A stretch of DNA of 64,000 nt, taken from the NCBI GenBank assembly GCA_032622095.1, contig CP136069.1:70579319-70643318 (forward strand), read 5' to 3'. Positions 11,722 through 24,900 of this stretch are shown here, piece by piece. How positions within the stretch are numbered: position 1 is the stretch's first letter; the number at the start of each line of letters is the position of its first letter. Source of the stretch: Siphonodentalium dalli (lineage: Eukaryota > Mollusca > Scaphopoda > Gadilida > Siphonodentaliidae). The translations under genes were made by a program, and so were the position numbers. The notes under the pieces were generated by a model that worked only from the letters and a program-made list of their open reading frames with translations, was not told where the DNA came from and made no database searches.

Positions 11722-14355
11722 CACTGTTAGAAAATACTGTCGGTTTGACAGTTTCGGTCCGTCATAATTAACGGTCCCATACCGATTCATCAGTTTTACG
11801 GTTTTTTACCGTTATTTTATGTGCCCTTGAAAATTGTCTAAGTTAACATTTTCGTGATTCAAAGACAGTTCATATTTATCGGCGACCAAATTATATAAGG
11901 CAATGACTCCGTATAGTATGACTGAATCTGACTCTGCTGATATTTAATATGTATTATTAATTGTTTGTATTCAATACAATGGTCCGGCATTCATTCTGTG
12001 TTATGCGGGTCCGTCTTATCTTGAGTACAAATTAAGATACGTTCCCTGCTTTAGCACTCCCTTATTTTATATCGATCGCCATTTTGTGTAATTGATCGCA
12101 GTCTCTTTACAAACTATTTGTTTTGGGGTAAAATGTTACCTTTTCTGGTGCGGAAAGTTGTTAAGTCGGTCTGATTTCGGTTCCCCTGTTAACCGGACAG
12201 GTTTAAATTCTGTTTCACTAAATGTTTCACTAAATACGATTTGGAGTAGAGATTCATGGCATGGTCTGAGATCGGCTGTAACCTGACATCATTGGACTCA
12301 GTGCTGATGTTGAAATAGACAGTGCTGTGACTATTAAACCACTGGCACATTTACTGATATAAGAGGATACAGGTACAATTAACATAAGCTTCAATGTCAA
12401 CCAATAGTTACAATAATAACAACAACGAGCAGCTATTACTATCATAATGTTGACAAGGACCCATTGTTCAATCCAGTTGACAGTGTTCTGATTGTTTCAA
12501 AGCACATGCATGTACATTTACAAGAGAGGATATGCATGTACTCTACGCACCAGTGTAATTCACAAGAGCTTCAATATCAACAACACCGTAAACAATGAAC
12601 TGACACCGCGCAGTGACGGATAATCACATATCTACAATTCCAAATTACAACTACAACTTTACAATTACACAGACCAATTCATCCCGTGGTCATCAATTTT
12701 CATTGAAACGTGTGGATATGAGAAATTGTCATCATTCGCCATGTTATCGTCAAGTTATTACGACAATTTAACGGGAGTGTACTATTGGTTGGATGTTCTT
12801 ATCAAACTATCTTTGGCTGACTCACTGATATTGATACTAAGTGTCGTGATACCAGTATACAATTTGATGCATCATGCTGTAAAATTTCATCGAAAACTGT
12901 GCAACTACAGGAGAACATTGTTGCCAAAGTCATCACGCACAGTTATTATGGGATCTGCTGTTGGTCTTGAAGGTTTCAATCCAAACTAGCTGTTATTGAT
13001 ATACAATACCTGTCAAAAGAAGTGGTATATTAAGCCGCTATTTTCGCACACAATATCGCAATAATATTGCAAGTGGGAACGCTTATAAGCGTGTCGCTTG
13101 TGATATTATTGCAATATTTTGCACTTAATATCTCAATATTTTGCGCTTAATATTGCGACATCTTGCGCTCAAAATTGTGACATTTAAATCAAATTATTGC
13201 TTATTCTATATTGTTTATTGTATAAATAGAGACAATGTTTTAGATTTGTATATAATTATAGTTTTAAATGCTATATGTAAACTATATGCACAGTATTTAT
13301 CTAATATAAATATAACAATATCGGGTCTGTATGAAATTTAGTGCGCTTAGTATCGCAATATTGCGATAAGTATCGCAATAATAAGCTCGACAGATTTTTG
13401 GTATTGTGCTATAATCACGCCTTTTTTAAAATTAAGCGCGCTCAATATCGCAATAAAGGTGCGACTAAAAATACCACTTCTTCTGACTGGTACTGTATTG
13501 TCATGATGTACGGATTCACCTGTTAAAACACAAACTGTGTTTACAAGTGACTGGAAAATTTCACGCCTTACATGTTACCAAAAAAGTATGCCATTAAGAT
13601 GTTTAACTTTTACATGTACATAAATTTGAGTTCTAACTGTGAAACATGTAGCCTTGTTCTTTTTATGTCTTAAAGGGCATGTCGGTTCATGTTTTAGAAT
13701 GGTCGAAATTAGTATTACTCGTAACTGAATACTGATGGGTTGGCTTATCAGCTATTACTATTTTCGTTTTTTATTGACAGCCACATTTATACAGTAGTTA
13801 ATGAAAGGCGAACACATTACGCATGCTCGGCCTTTTTCCGGATTATATTCCACGATGCAGATAACAAGTTTGATTCTCTGCAAACTGCAAAGTTTCATAA
13901 ATATTGTGGATCACTGTATGCATTGAGGATTTAGATTTCATCAAAACTATGATCGTAATAGAAGAACTAAGATGTATTTTTCAGTTACGAATAATACAGG
14001 TTTCGACCATTCAAAACATATGAATCGTAAAGCCTGCCATGAAATCATATTGTCACCATGGGAACCGCTAATTCTACGGTGAATTAGCACATTAAGAGCA
14101 AAAAATTGGTGTTGACCCATGAAAAATACCATTGGTCTGACCGTTATTATTTACGGTCTTCATATTAATTAAATGGTGTTGAACCGTAAAAAATACAACG
14201 GTCTGACAGTTACTGGTTACAGTCTGCCAGTTACTTAAATGGTTTAATACCGTGGAACATGCTACAGCCTGACCGTATGTTTAACGGTCAAAGGTTGGCA
14301 GCGCGATGTTGCGCGGTCTCAGACCGTTAAAGCGACGGGCTTTTTTCTAGCAGTG
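11722..14355. mobile_element. CACTG...CAGTG element, 2.6 kb, non-autonomous
   Basis: The ends CACTGTTAGAAAA and TTTTTTCTAGCAGTG are inverted and flanked by TA. Both subterminal regions carry many copies of ACGGTC/GACCGT (for example 11775-11815 and 14130-14330). CACTR ends with clustered subterminal motifs suggest the CACTA/EnSpm (CMC) group, but a 2-bp duplication is short for it. The interior holds no transposase-like frame. One hydrophobic 87-codon frame at 12726-12989 is unrecognised. Confidence 0.65.
13004..13495. mobile_element. Tc1-like MITE, 492 bp
   Basis: The ends CAATACCTGTCAAAAGAAGT and CAGTACCAGTCAGAAGAAGT (inverted) are flanked by TA (13002-13003 and 13496-13497). CAGTACCAGTCAAAAG-type termini are typical of Tc1/mariner elements. 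The interior is made of alternating GCGC, AATATTGC and GCAATATT motifs. It is nested inside the CACTG element. Confidence 0.75.
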
Positions 14356-14546
14356 TATGTAAGAGAATACATTGACCTAACAACATTTACCTTGACCTTA
14401 TAAGCCAGTGTATTCCCTTATATATGCGATATATCGGAGACTCGCATATATCGGATACTCGCAAATACATGTATATAAGATAATTCACTGACACAAAGGT
14501 ATTTAATGCTGTACTGGCGCAGCTCCCGTCGTGAAAGGGTTACAAG

Positions 14547-16420
14547 TCGCCGCGTATATAAACGCACGCGCATCCGTAGACTGTATACACGTACTGATGT
14601 GAACGTGTAGATTCCAAAAGGCTTCCACCGAGTTAATGTATATATACCAAGATTTATTGAGGCATGGGCTGAGTACGTGTGTTCATTACTTCAAATGTGC
14701 TTGCTTCAGTGCGCGTGAACAAATTCTCATTTCTTATCGAAGTGGCCATGACATTGTGTCGATCGGAATGGTACATTGAGATGTCAACCAACTCAGATCA
14801 AGTCTCGATTTTCGCCCATGTCGCCAACCGTCTAGCCCAGACTGCGATGATCTTATCCACGACCTATAATTACCACCTCGGCTACGCGGATATCCCTTAA
14901 AAGGAAGATATAGTGCATAGCTGATGGTCATCAACCGCATCATGTTTGCGATGAACAATAAATAAATTTACGCCCTTTGTTCATCTTATTAGTAAGCTTG
15001 GATCTCAGCCCCAGGAGAGCGCGATCCATCCATAATGGTATGCATGGTTAACCAACACAATAGACGCTTCCCTAAGTCATATTAAAACAAAACACTACGA
15101 CCCTGTTCAGTTATCATTAACCAGGAACCCCCATTGCTTCATTAGTGAGCTTGAATTCCGACATATGCATGCACGGGGAGTGCGATCAAATCTACGAAGG
15201 GTACTAATGCTTTCCCAGTGATGACTCAATGGCCAAGTGTCCCAAATCAAATATACGTGCCCAGAGTGATTTGCGTGTTGGTATCCGTGCCAAGGTGTAT
15301 AATCGAGGTAAGGGCTCTACATTTGGCATCCTGACATTTTAGTATGAATGGTTACATATGTATATTTATCAAAACATTAGCCCCGAAATCCGGCCGCATA
15401 TGTCAGTAAGACACACGTGTATTATTGGCACGAGCAGTGACATAAGAGGCTAAGAGCTTAGCGCAATGATATCGATCAATATCAGCAGTCATTCAGCAGT
15501 GAAGAGGTTAATTAAATGGGATAACTGCTTATATTGGAGCTCGGGTGACATATACACCAACACATAGCTAAAAGCGAGATTTCTAGACAAACAATTTACG
15601 TCTATTGTACTTAAGGCTGACTAACGTTGACTAAAAATTGTATATTTTATAATCAGGTTATCAACATCTGTCTGGAAGGTCTTTTTGAAATTTAACCCTA
15701 TTTATACTTAATATATATTGACGTGTATTTCCCTTAGGAAATGTTCAGATAAGAAGTAAAATTAACGACCTATTTCCCTCCAATGAATATGTATCCTCGT
15801 CTGTCTGTCGTCTGCTCATTTTACCTGAACACACCTCCAAATGAATAATACACCAATCCATTATAGTCTGTTATAACTGGGTGGGGGGTTTCATTTAGTA
15901 TAAAAAAGGGTTGAGCATCATCAAACAGTGGGCATTTAAAAGTTCGCTTTCTTTACTCTGAAATCTTTGACATTGCCCTGTTTACCTGTTTACGGGTACC
16001 GTACCAACAACTTCTGAAAAGTATACCTGTTTTGCGAGTACTGTTTATATATACATGATATGCATATCTGGATATTACGAGAGTGGACTTAAATTTTGTG
16101 CTTCAAGAAATTTCATAGTTATTTTCCATACATAATGTTCTTTATTTGAGAATTGTCATGACATGGCCGTTGAACAAAAATAAATGCCATTTCATAAACA
16201 TTAAATATGATATCATGGATAAATACGTGTACGGTGAACTTGTGAACAAGTTCTATTTTGCAGCTGTTTCGGAAGATGAAATCAGTTAAATATACGGGCG
16301 GTGTTGGCCGTGGGTATGCTGTTAAAGTATTCAGCTCTGTCAAAAACCGCCATAAACAGACAGAATAGCAAAATATAGACAGACATTGTTCTTATATAGT
16401 TACAGTACACACATCGTCAT
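14547..16420. other. Intergenic, nothing recognised
   Basis: A TATATAA-containing stretch (14574-14582, followed by ACGCACGCGCATCC) looks promoter-like, but no convincing coding exon follows. The 73-74 codon frames near 14.7-14.96 kb show no family signature. Confidence 0.4.
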
Positions 16421-16734
16421 CCTTATATATTAATTAAATGGAATGACTCTCGACGTCGAAATAATTTGCGTTAATTTATCGCCGATTGTTGCGTCCCGAA
16501 TCGAGATGTAAATATTTACAATTAAGCGTAGTTCAGACGATGGTATCTATGGAGTAGTATGGTCGATTTCTTTGAGATTTTCGGCGTTGCTAGTAGACTG
16601 CTACATTCCCACAGTTGGCATAGCGCCTGGGTACTAATTTATTAGTTTCACGCACACGAACAAGTCCATAATGTGTCTTTAACTGAGTGAGTGTTCGAAA
16701 TATAAAAACGCACTAATCAGTTGGAAATTAATCA

Positions 16735-17060
16735 TTAATATTTAAAGGCACGGACGGCGTTCGTTGCAGAAATATTCATATGTGTTCAAATCGCCATTAA
16801 TATAACGGAAGGAATATTAAAATATATATAGTTTTGTTCATATGCCAAACATAATCAGTGCGTAAATAGTATATTGTCATCAAGACGTATGGTGTACGTA
16901 AACAAGAACCTTCTCGTGCTTACATATTCTATTGGTTAATCACACACAAATGATATAAACGCTCTTTATTATTTCCATATCAGGAAAACAGTAACAATTA
17001 ACGCTCTGTATGTTTACCATATCCGGATCTAAATAAAAGCTAGGTTCTGTAACGTTTTTG
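16735..17060 (+). repeat. Dispersed module shared with the C2H2 foldback element
   Basis: Segments TAAAGGCACGGACGG, TGCAGAAATATT, GTTCAAATCGCCAT, ATAATCAG.GC.TAAATA and AAACGCTCTTTATTATTTCC recur in the same order at 50835-51140, and partly at 50345-50500 and in the mirrored arm. The function is unknown; no clear A/B-box or coding frame was found. Confidence 0.6.
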
Positions 17061-17416
17061 CTTTTGTTTACATAACAAAGGAAAAGCATTTGACAATAAC
17101 ATACTGCTTATGTCATATTTCTGACTGGTTATATGCTGAAACCTATGAGTTGCGTGTAAAAAATATTTGTATACGCACCAAAAGAGGAGGCAATAAACAT
17201 ATATAGTTGCGTGTGAGTTGCGTGTGGGTTGTGTGTGAGTTGCGTGTGGGTTGCGAAATGAACTTATAATATGATTCCCCCAATATCTGCGATCACCGGC
17301 GCACGAGTTGCGTGCGAGTTGCGTGCAGAACTTACGAGTTGCGTTTGAGTTGCGTTCAAAACTTACAAGTTATGTTTGACCTGCGTGCTAGTTGCGTGGT
17401 ATTTGCGAATATCTGT

Positions 17417-17467
17417 CACGTGATAAAAACCTATAAAAGCTGAGCCGATTCATTATTTTCTTCAGTA
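17417..17467 (+). promoter_or_regulatory. Candidate E-box / TATA / initiator promoter
   Basis: CACGTG (17417-17422) is followed by TATAAAAG (17432-17439) and an initiator-like TCAGTA (17462-17467). The start-site A at 17464 is 32 bp from the first T of the TATA box, the usual animal RNA polymerase II spacing. The site lies between clusters of GTTGCG motifs. Confidence 0.45.
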
Positions 17468-17496
17468 CTGCATGATTTGGTCATCGAAGAGTCAAC

Positions 17497-17601
17497 ATGT
17501 GGAAAGCTACCAAGAAATCAGATAAAAGTGACCTCAAAAGTGATGTCAAAACTACTGAAACAGCTTTATACTATTTATACCATTTCTCAACACGCATGTA
17601 G
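17497..17601 (+). CDS. Short ORF downstream of the candidate promoter, unrecognised
   Basis: A 34-codon frame (starting MWKATKKSDKSDLKSD, ending at TAG) begins about 33 bp after the predicted start site. It is lysine/serine/aspartate-rich, then aromatic. It could be a first exon or chance. An earlier ATG at 17472 opens a separate 17-codon frame that overlaps it. No family is recognised. Confidence 0.2.
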   Translation: MWKATKKSDKSDLKSDVKTTETALYYLYHFSTRM

Positions 17602-18368
17602 TAGGCAACTAACACGCAACTAATAGGTTGGATACGCAGGGCATAGGTTGGGTATTCGCTGGGAATAAGGACAATAGGTTGGGGTACGCTACACACGCAA
17701 CAGGATCGCAACAGGCACGCAACCCGATCGCAAAAATGATCGCAACAGGTACGCAACACATTCGCAACATGTACGGTACCGAAACCTGGCCAGATACCTC
17801 AAATTTGGACCTGCGATCACCTCCGTTCATAACTTATGAGTTGCGAACCTGTTGCGATCGTGTTGCGTGCGTAGCGTACCTGTTGCGTCCCTGTTGCGTA
17901 TATATTGATCGCAGGCATTCGCAGAGAATTATTGAACATGTTCAAATTTTCCGAACTTACTCTGCGTGTGTCTGCGATCACCTGCGTGCTTGTTGCGTAC
18001 TTCAAACCTATAAAACTTATTAGTTGCGTCTGAGTTACGTTCGGAACTTATGACCACTATTTTTTATTCGCAACCATACGCAACTGGTGATCGCTATGGT
18101 GTGAGGGTAACTTAACACTGATACTTTAGTAATCAGGATCAATGCGAACTGGGGCAATGGAGCATTCTACAGACATCGCCAAAAATCTCAAAGAAATCGA
18201 CCATACCACTTCATATCAAACAATTCCTGAAATACCCTCAATTGTAAATATTTAAATCTCGGTTCGGGACGCAATTATCGGCGATTAAACTATCGCAAAT
18301 AATATTGCCATCGAGAGTCGTTGCATTTATAGTTAATACATAAGCACGTGTTGTCATTTTGGATAAAT

Positions 18369-18717
18369 GTGACCCGCCATATCAAATTCAGTCGTAAGTC
18401 GGGATTTTTTACCCTGTGCCAATGCATTCTCTTATATATGCGAGTCGACCATAGGTCGCCTCGCATATATAAGAGAATGCATTGGCCTAACAATATTTTA
18501 CAATTTTAATAATTTGTTCTTGTATTCTTTAACAATTTTATAATTTCACCCATACAGAACCCCAGACAAACATGAACAGACGACACTCTTCTATATGATT
18601 CTATATATGTGTGGGGCTCCCTGCAGGGTAATGGATGTTTTTTATTTTATGTCCTAAATATTGTAAGAAACATTTATTTAAACAAAATGATAAAAAATTG
18701 TTAGGCCAATGCATTCT

Positions 18718-18750
<33 letters not shown>

Positions 18751-18939
18751 CGAGATCTTATTTGGTGATAGGTAGCCGCGACCCGCGACCACCGCGACCC
18801 GTTACCTACGTTACTGATATACGTTACTGGCCAATTTGAACGGTAATGCGCTTGAAATGGATCCAAATTTCAAATATTCATTCTCCAGACAATATACTGA
18901 TGCTCTTCGTCCAAAAATATTAACAACATGTTCACAAGG
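18369..18939 (+). repeat. Left outer arm of the palindrome
   Basis: In order it holds the GTGACCC terminus, one full CCAATGCATTCTC hairpin (18418-18485), a spacer of about 220 bp absent from the right arm, a second half-hairpin at 18704, a TA run (18720-18748), a CGCGACC-rich block (18776-18800) and a unique stretch ending TGTTCACAAGG. The extra spacer resembles, in inverted orientation, the inter-hairpin segment at 665-700 of the first MITE. Confidence 0.75.
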
Positions 18940-21900
18940 TTAACCCCTTTTGTGCCGCTTACATCGTAATAGGTAACCACATTCATCGCTACATGTGGGC
19001 GTAGTGTACCCGAGTCTTACACAAAGATGCGCACAATTGGAAGAAATCAGGTCACCCCTCACGTTCTATATTGAAACAACATAGACTATTTTATCGCAAT
19101 TTAACTGCAATAAGACTCAATTTTTGCCTATACGACTATCTAAATTTAACCACTTGCCTGCTAAAGTCGCTATATGCGACCAAATGGTACACAGAAATGA
19201 GCACAAATTAAAGACAAGGGCATCTACCATCGCCTGGTATGATACACAATATTCTACTCTAGTCTGATATAACTGCAAATAGGCTGCCCTTTACAGTATA
19301 AGGCGCTTAACAAGTATTCGTTAACAAGCTAAGTAACCGCATTTATCGCTGATTGCGCGAAAAGGGCACCCGATTGCCACACATAAATGCGCACATAGTA
19401 AAGAAACAAGGCCATACAAACTTAACAATTGTTAGTTAATAAGTAACCGCATTTATCGCTATATGAGGGAAAGGGTGCCCGATTTTCACAAATAAACGCG
19501 CACAATGTTAAGCACCCTGGGTACCAATCACGACCTATTCCAATACATAATGCACTACACTATCATCATATAACTGCAAATAGGCTGTCTTTTACCGTAC
19601 AAGGCCATAACAACTTAATAATTGTTTGTTAATAAGTACCCGCATTTATAGCAATACGCGGGAAAAGGGCACCCGATTGCCACACATAAATGCCCACATA
19701 CTAAAGAAACAGGGCCACTTATCATGACCTATTCTGATACATAATACATTATGCTATCATGATCTAACTGCAAATAGGCTACCCTTAATTACAAACTTAA
19801 CAATTGTTAGTTAATAAGTAACCGCATTTATCGCTACATGAGGGAAAGGGTGCCCGATTTTCACAAATAAACGCGCACAATGTTAAGCACCCTGGGTACC
19901 AATCACGACCTATTCCAATACATAATGCACTACACTATCATCATCTAACTGCAAATAGGCTGTCTTTTATCGTACAAGGCCATAACAACTTAACAATTGT
20001 TCGTTAATAAGTATCCGCATTTATAGCTATATGCGGGAACAGGGCACCTGATTGCCACACAAAATGAGCACATACTAAAGCAACTGGGCCACTGGTCATG
20101 ACATATTCTGATACATAATACTTTACGCTATCACGATCTAACTGCAAATAGGCTGTTTTTTCCGTATAAGGCCATACAAACTTAACAAAGTAACCGCATT
20201 TATCGCTAATTGCGGTAAAAGGGCACCCGATTGCCACACACAAATGCGCACATACTAAAGCAACAGAATCACTTATCATGACCTTTTCTGATACATAATA
20301 CGTTATGCTATCATGATCTAACTGCAAATAGGCTGCCCTTTTCCGTATAAGGCCATACAAACTTAACAATTGTTTGTTAATAAGTACCCGAATTTATAGC
20401 TATATGTAGGAAAAGGGCACCCGATTGCCACACAAAAATGCGCACATACTAAAGCAACAGGGCCACTGGTCGCGACCTATTCTGATACATAATACGTTAC
20501 GCTATCACGCACAAACTGCAATTAGGCTGCCCTTTGTCGTATAAGGCCATACAAACTTAACAAAGTAACCGCATTTATCGCCAATTGCGGGAAAAGGGCA
20601 CCCGATTGCCACACAAAAATGCGCACATACTAAAGCAACAGGGTCACTTATCATGACCTATTCTGATACATAATACATTATGCTATCATAATCTGACTGC
20701 AATTAAGCTGGCCTTTGTCGTATAAGGCCATACAAACTTAACAATTGTTAGTTAATAAGTAACCGCATATATCGCTATATGAGGGAAAGGGCACCCGATT
20801 GCCACACACAAATGCGCACATACTAAAGCAACAGGGTCACTTATCATGACCTGTTCTGATACATAATACATTATGCTATCATGATTTAACTGCAAATAGG
20901 ATGCCATTTTCCGTATAAGGCCATACAAACTTAACAATTGTTTGTTATAAGTACCCGCTTTTATAGCTATATGCGAGAAAATGGCACCCGATTGCTACAC
21001 AAAAATGCGCACACACTAAAGCAACAGGGTCACTTATCGTGACCTCTTCTGATACATAATGCATTATGCTATCATGATTTAACTGCAAATAGGATTCCCT
21101 TTTCCGTATAAGGCCATACAAACTTAACAATTGTTTGTTAATAAGTACCCGCATTTATAGCTATATGCGAGACAATGGCACCCGATTGCCACACATAAAT
21201 GCGCACATACTAAAGCAACAGGGCCACTGGTCATGACCTATTCTGATACATAATACTTTACGCAATCACGATCTAACTGCGATTAGACTGCCCTTTGTCG
21301 TATAAGGCCATACAAACTTAACAAAGTAACCATATTTATAGCTGCATGCGGGAAAAGGTCAACCGATTTCCACACAAAAATGCGCACATGCTAAACAAAC
21401 AGGGCCACTTATCATGACCTATTATGAAACATAATACATTATGCTAGCATGAACTAACTGCAAATAGGCTGCCTATTTCCGTATAAGGCCATACAAACTT
21501 AACAATTGTTTGTTAATAAGTAACCGCATTTATCGCTATATTAGGGAAAGGGGGCCCGATTTTCACAAATAAATGCGCACAAAGTAAAGCACCCTGGGTA
21601 CCAATCACGCATATTCCAATACATAATGTACTACACTATCATCCTCTAACTGCAAATAGGCTCTCGTTTACCGTACAAGGCCATAACAACTTAACAATTG
21701 TTTGTTAATAAGTACCCGCATTTATAGCTATATGCGGGAAAAGGGCACACGATTGCCACAAAACAATGCGCACATACTAAAGCAAAGGGCCACTGTTCAT
21801 GACCTATTCTGATACATAATTCTTTACGCTATCACGGTCTAACTGCAAATAGGCTGTTTTTTTTCGTATAAGGCCATACAAACTTAACAAAGTAACCGCA

Positions 21901-24900
21901 CTTATCGCTAACTGTGGGAAAAGGGCACCCGATTGACACCAACACATGCGCACATACTAAAGTAACAGGGCCGCTGGTCATGCCCTATTCTGATACATAA
22001 TACTTTACGCTATCACGATCTAACTGCAATTAGACTGCCCTTTGCCGTATAAGGCCATACAAACTTAACAAAGTAACCACATTTATAGCTGTATGCGGAA
22101 AAAGGGCAACCGATTCCCACACAAAAATGCGCACATGCTAAAGAAACAGGGCCACTTATCATGACCTATTCTGATACATAATACATTATGCTACCATGAT
22201 CTAACTGCAATTAGGCTGCCCTTTGCCGTATAAGGCCATACAAACTTAACAATTGTTAGTTAATAAGTAACCGCATTTATCGCTATATGAGGGAAAGGGT
22301 GCCCGATTTTCACAAATAAATGCGCACAAAGTAAAGCACCCTGCGTACCAATCACGACCTATTCCAATACATAATGCACTACACTATCATTATCTAACTG
22401 CAAATAGGCTCTCTGGTACCATACAAGGCCATAACAACTTAACAATTGTTCGTTAATAAGTATCGGCATTTATAGCTATATGAGTGAAAAGGGCACACGA
22501 TTTCCTCACAAAAATGCGCACATACTAAAGCAACAGGGCCACTGTTCATGACCCATTCTGATACATAAAACAATAGGCTATCACAAGGTGACTGCAAATA
22601 GGCTGTTTTTTTCGTATAAGTCCATACAAACTTAACAAAGTAACCGCATTTATCGCTAATTGAAGTAAAAAAGGGCATCCGATTGCCACACACAAATGCG
22701 CACATACTAAAGCAACAGGATCACTTATCATGACCTATTCTGATACATAATACATTATGCTATCATGATCTAACTGCAAATAGGCTGCCCTTTTCTGTAT
22801 AAGGCCATACAAACTTAGCAATTGTTTGTTAATAAGTACCCGCTTTTATAGCTATATGCGAGAAAATGGCACCCGATTGCTACACAAAATTGCGCACACA
22901 CTAAAGCAACAGGGTCACTTATCGTGACCTCTTCTGATACATAATAAATTATGCTATCATGATCAAACTGCAATTAGGCTGCTCGTAGCCGTATAAGGCC
23001 ATACAAACTTAACAATTGTTAGTTAATAAGTAACTGCATTTGTCGCTATATGAGGGAAAGGTCACCCGATTACCACACACAAATGCGCTCATACTAAAGC
23101 AACAGGGTCACTTACCATGACCTGCTCTGATACATAATACATTATGCTATCATGATTTAACTGCAAATAGGATGCCCTTTTCCGTATAAGGCCATACAAA
23201 CTTAACAATTGTTTGTTAATAAGTACCCGCATTTATAGCTATATGCGAGAAAATGGCACCCGATTGCCACACATAAATGCGCACATACTAAAGCAACAGG
23301 GCCACTGGTCATGACCTATTCTGATACATAATACTTTACGCTATCACGATCTAACTGCAATTAGACTGCCCTTTGCCGTATAAGGCCATACAAACTTAAC
23401 AAAGTAACCATATTTATAGCTGCATGCGGGAAAAGGTCAACCGATTTCCACACAAAAATGCGCACATGCTAAACAAACAGGGCCACTTATCATGACCTAT
23501 TCTGATACATAATACATTATGCTAGCATGATATAACTGCAAATAGGCTGCCTATTTCCGTATAAGGCCATACAAACTTAACAATTGTTTGTTAATAAGTA
23601 ACCGCATTTATCGCTATATTTGGGAAAGGGGGCCCGATTTTCACAAATAAATGCGCACAAAGTAAAGCACCCAGGATACCAATCACGCATATTCCAATAC
23701 ATAATGTACTACACTATCATCCTCTAACTGCAAATAGGCTGTCGTTTACCGTACAAGGCCATAACAACTTAACAATTGTTTGTTAATAAGTACCCGCATT
23801 TAAAGCTATATGCGTGAAAAGGGCACCCGATTGTCACACAAAACTGCGCACATACTAAAACAACAGGGCCACTGTTCATGACCCATTCTGATACATAAAA
23901 CCATACGCTATCACGAGCTAACTGCAAATAGGCTGTTTTTTTTCCGTATAAGGCCATACAAACTTAACAAAGTAACCGCATTTATCGCTAATTGAAGTAA
24001 AAAAGGGCATCCGATTGCCACACACAAATGCGCACATACTAAAGCAGCAGGATCACTTATCATGACCTATTCTGATACATAATACATTATGCTATCATGA
24101 TCTAACTGCAAATAGGCTGCCCTTTTCCGTATAAGGCCATACAAACTTAACAATTGTTTGTTAATAAGTACCGGCATTTATAGTTCTTTGTAGGAAAAGG
24201 GCACCCGATTGCCACACATAAATGCCCACATACTAAAGCAACAGGGCCACTGTTCATGACCTATTCTGATACATAATACTCTACGCTATCACGATCTTAC
24301 TGCAAATAGGTTGCTATTTTCCGTATAAGGCCACAAAAACTTAACAAAGTAACCACATTTATAGCTGTATGCGGGAAAAGGGCAACCGACTCCGACACAA
24401 ACATGCGAACATACTATATAAATGGGGACACTAATCATGACCTATTCTGATGCATAATACATTATGCTATCATGATATAACTGAAAATAGGCTGCTGTTT
24501 GCCGTATAAGGCCATAGAAACTTAACAATTGTTAGTTAATAAGTAACCGCATTTATCGCTATATGAGGGAAAGGGTGCTCAATTTTCACAAATAAATGCG
24601 CACAAAGTAAAGCACCCTGCGTACCAATCACGACCTATTCCAATACATAATGCACAACACTATCATCATCTAACTGCAAATAGGCTGTCTTTTATCGTAC
24701 AGGGCCATAACAACTTAACAATTGTTCGTTAATAAATATCCGCATTTATAGCTATATGCGGGAACAGGGCACCTGATTGCCACACAAAACGAGCACATAC
24801 TAAAGGAACTGGGCCACTGTTCATGACCTATTCTGATACATAATACTTTACGCTATCACGATCTAACTGCAAATAGGCTGTTTTTTCCGTATAAGGCCAT

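Larger units (their letters stand above)
11610..14539. mobile_element. Hairpin MITE of the CCCTT...AAGGG family, disrupted by nested insertions
   Basis: The left part (CCCTTCTATATG, AGCGCTGCGG, then the hairpin arm GCCAATGCATTCTCTTATAT at 11661) and the right part (hairpin units 14356-14495, then GGCGCAGCTCCCGTCGTGAAAGGG) are the halves of one element of the 559-958/8421-8716 family. They are separated by the 2.6-kb CACTG-ended element. Confidence 0.6.
17205..18085. repeat. Array of about 25 GTTGCG/CGCAAC motifs in switching orientation
   Basis: GTTGCGT copies dominate 17205-17400, CGCAAC copies 17610-17770, GTTGCG copies 17835-18030, and two CGCAAC copies follow near 18070. Local units such as GATCGCAACAGGTACGCAAC pair with GTTGCGTACCTGTTGCGATC-like units across a spacer of about 65 bp, so the RNA or single strand could fold. 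Spacing is irregular, unlike a simple satellite. Confidence 0.7.
16421..18346. mobile_element. Inverted-repeat element with about 210-bp arms
   Basis: The left arm (16421-16630) and right arm (18140-18346, inverted) share GACTCTCGA, ATCGCCGAT, TTGCGTCCCGAA, AAATATTTACAATT and TATGGTCGATTTCTTTGAGA. Identity is high but imperfect. The element stops only about 20 bp before the giant element begins. Its interior contains a dispersed module, the GTTGCG array and a promoter-like site. Confidence 0.65.

Noticed and set aside
16780-16800. GTTCAAATCGCC as a tRNA-type B box
   Set aside because: No matching A box at the right distance and no cloverleaf could be drawn. No tRNA or rRNA gene was found in the window.
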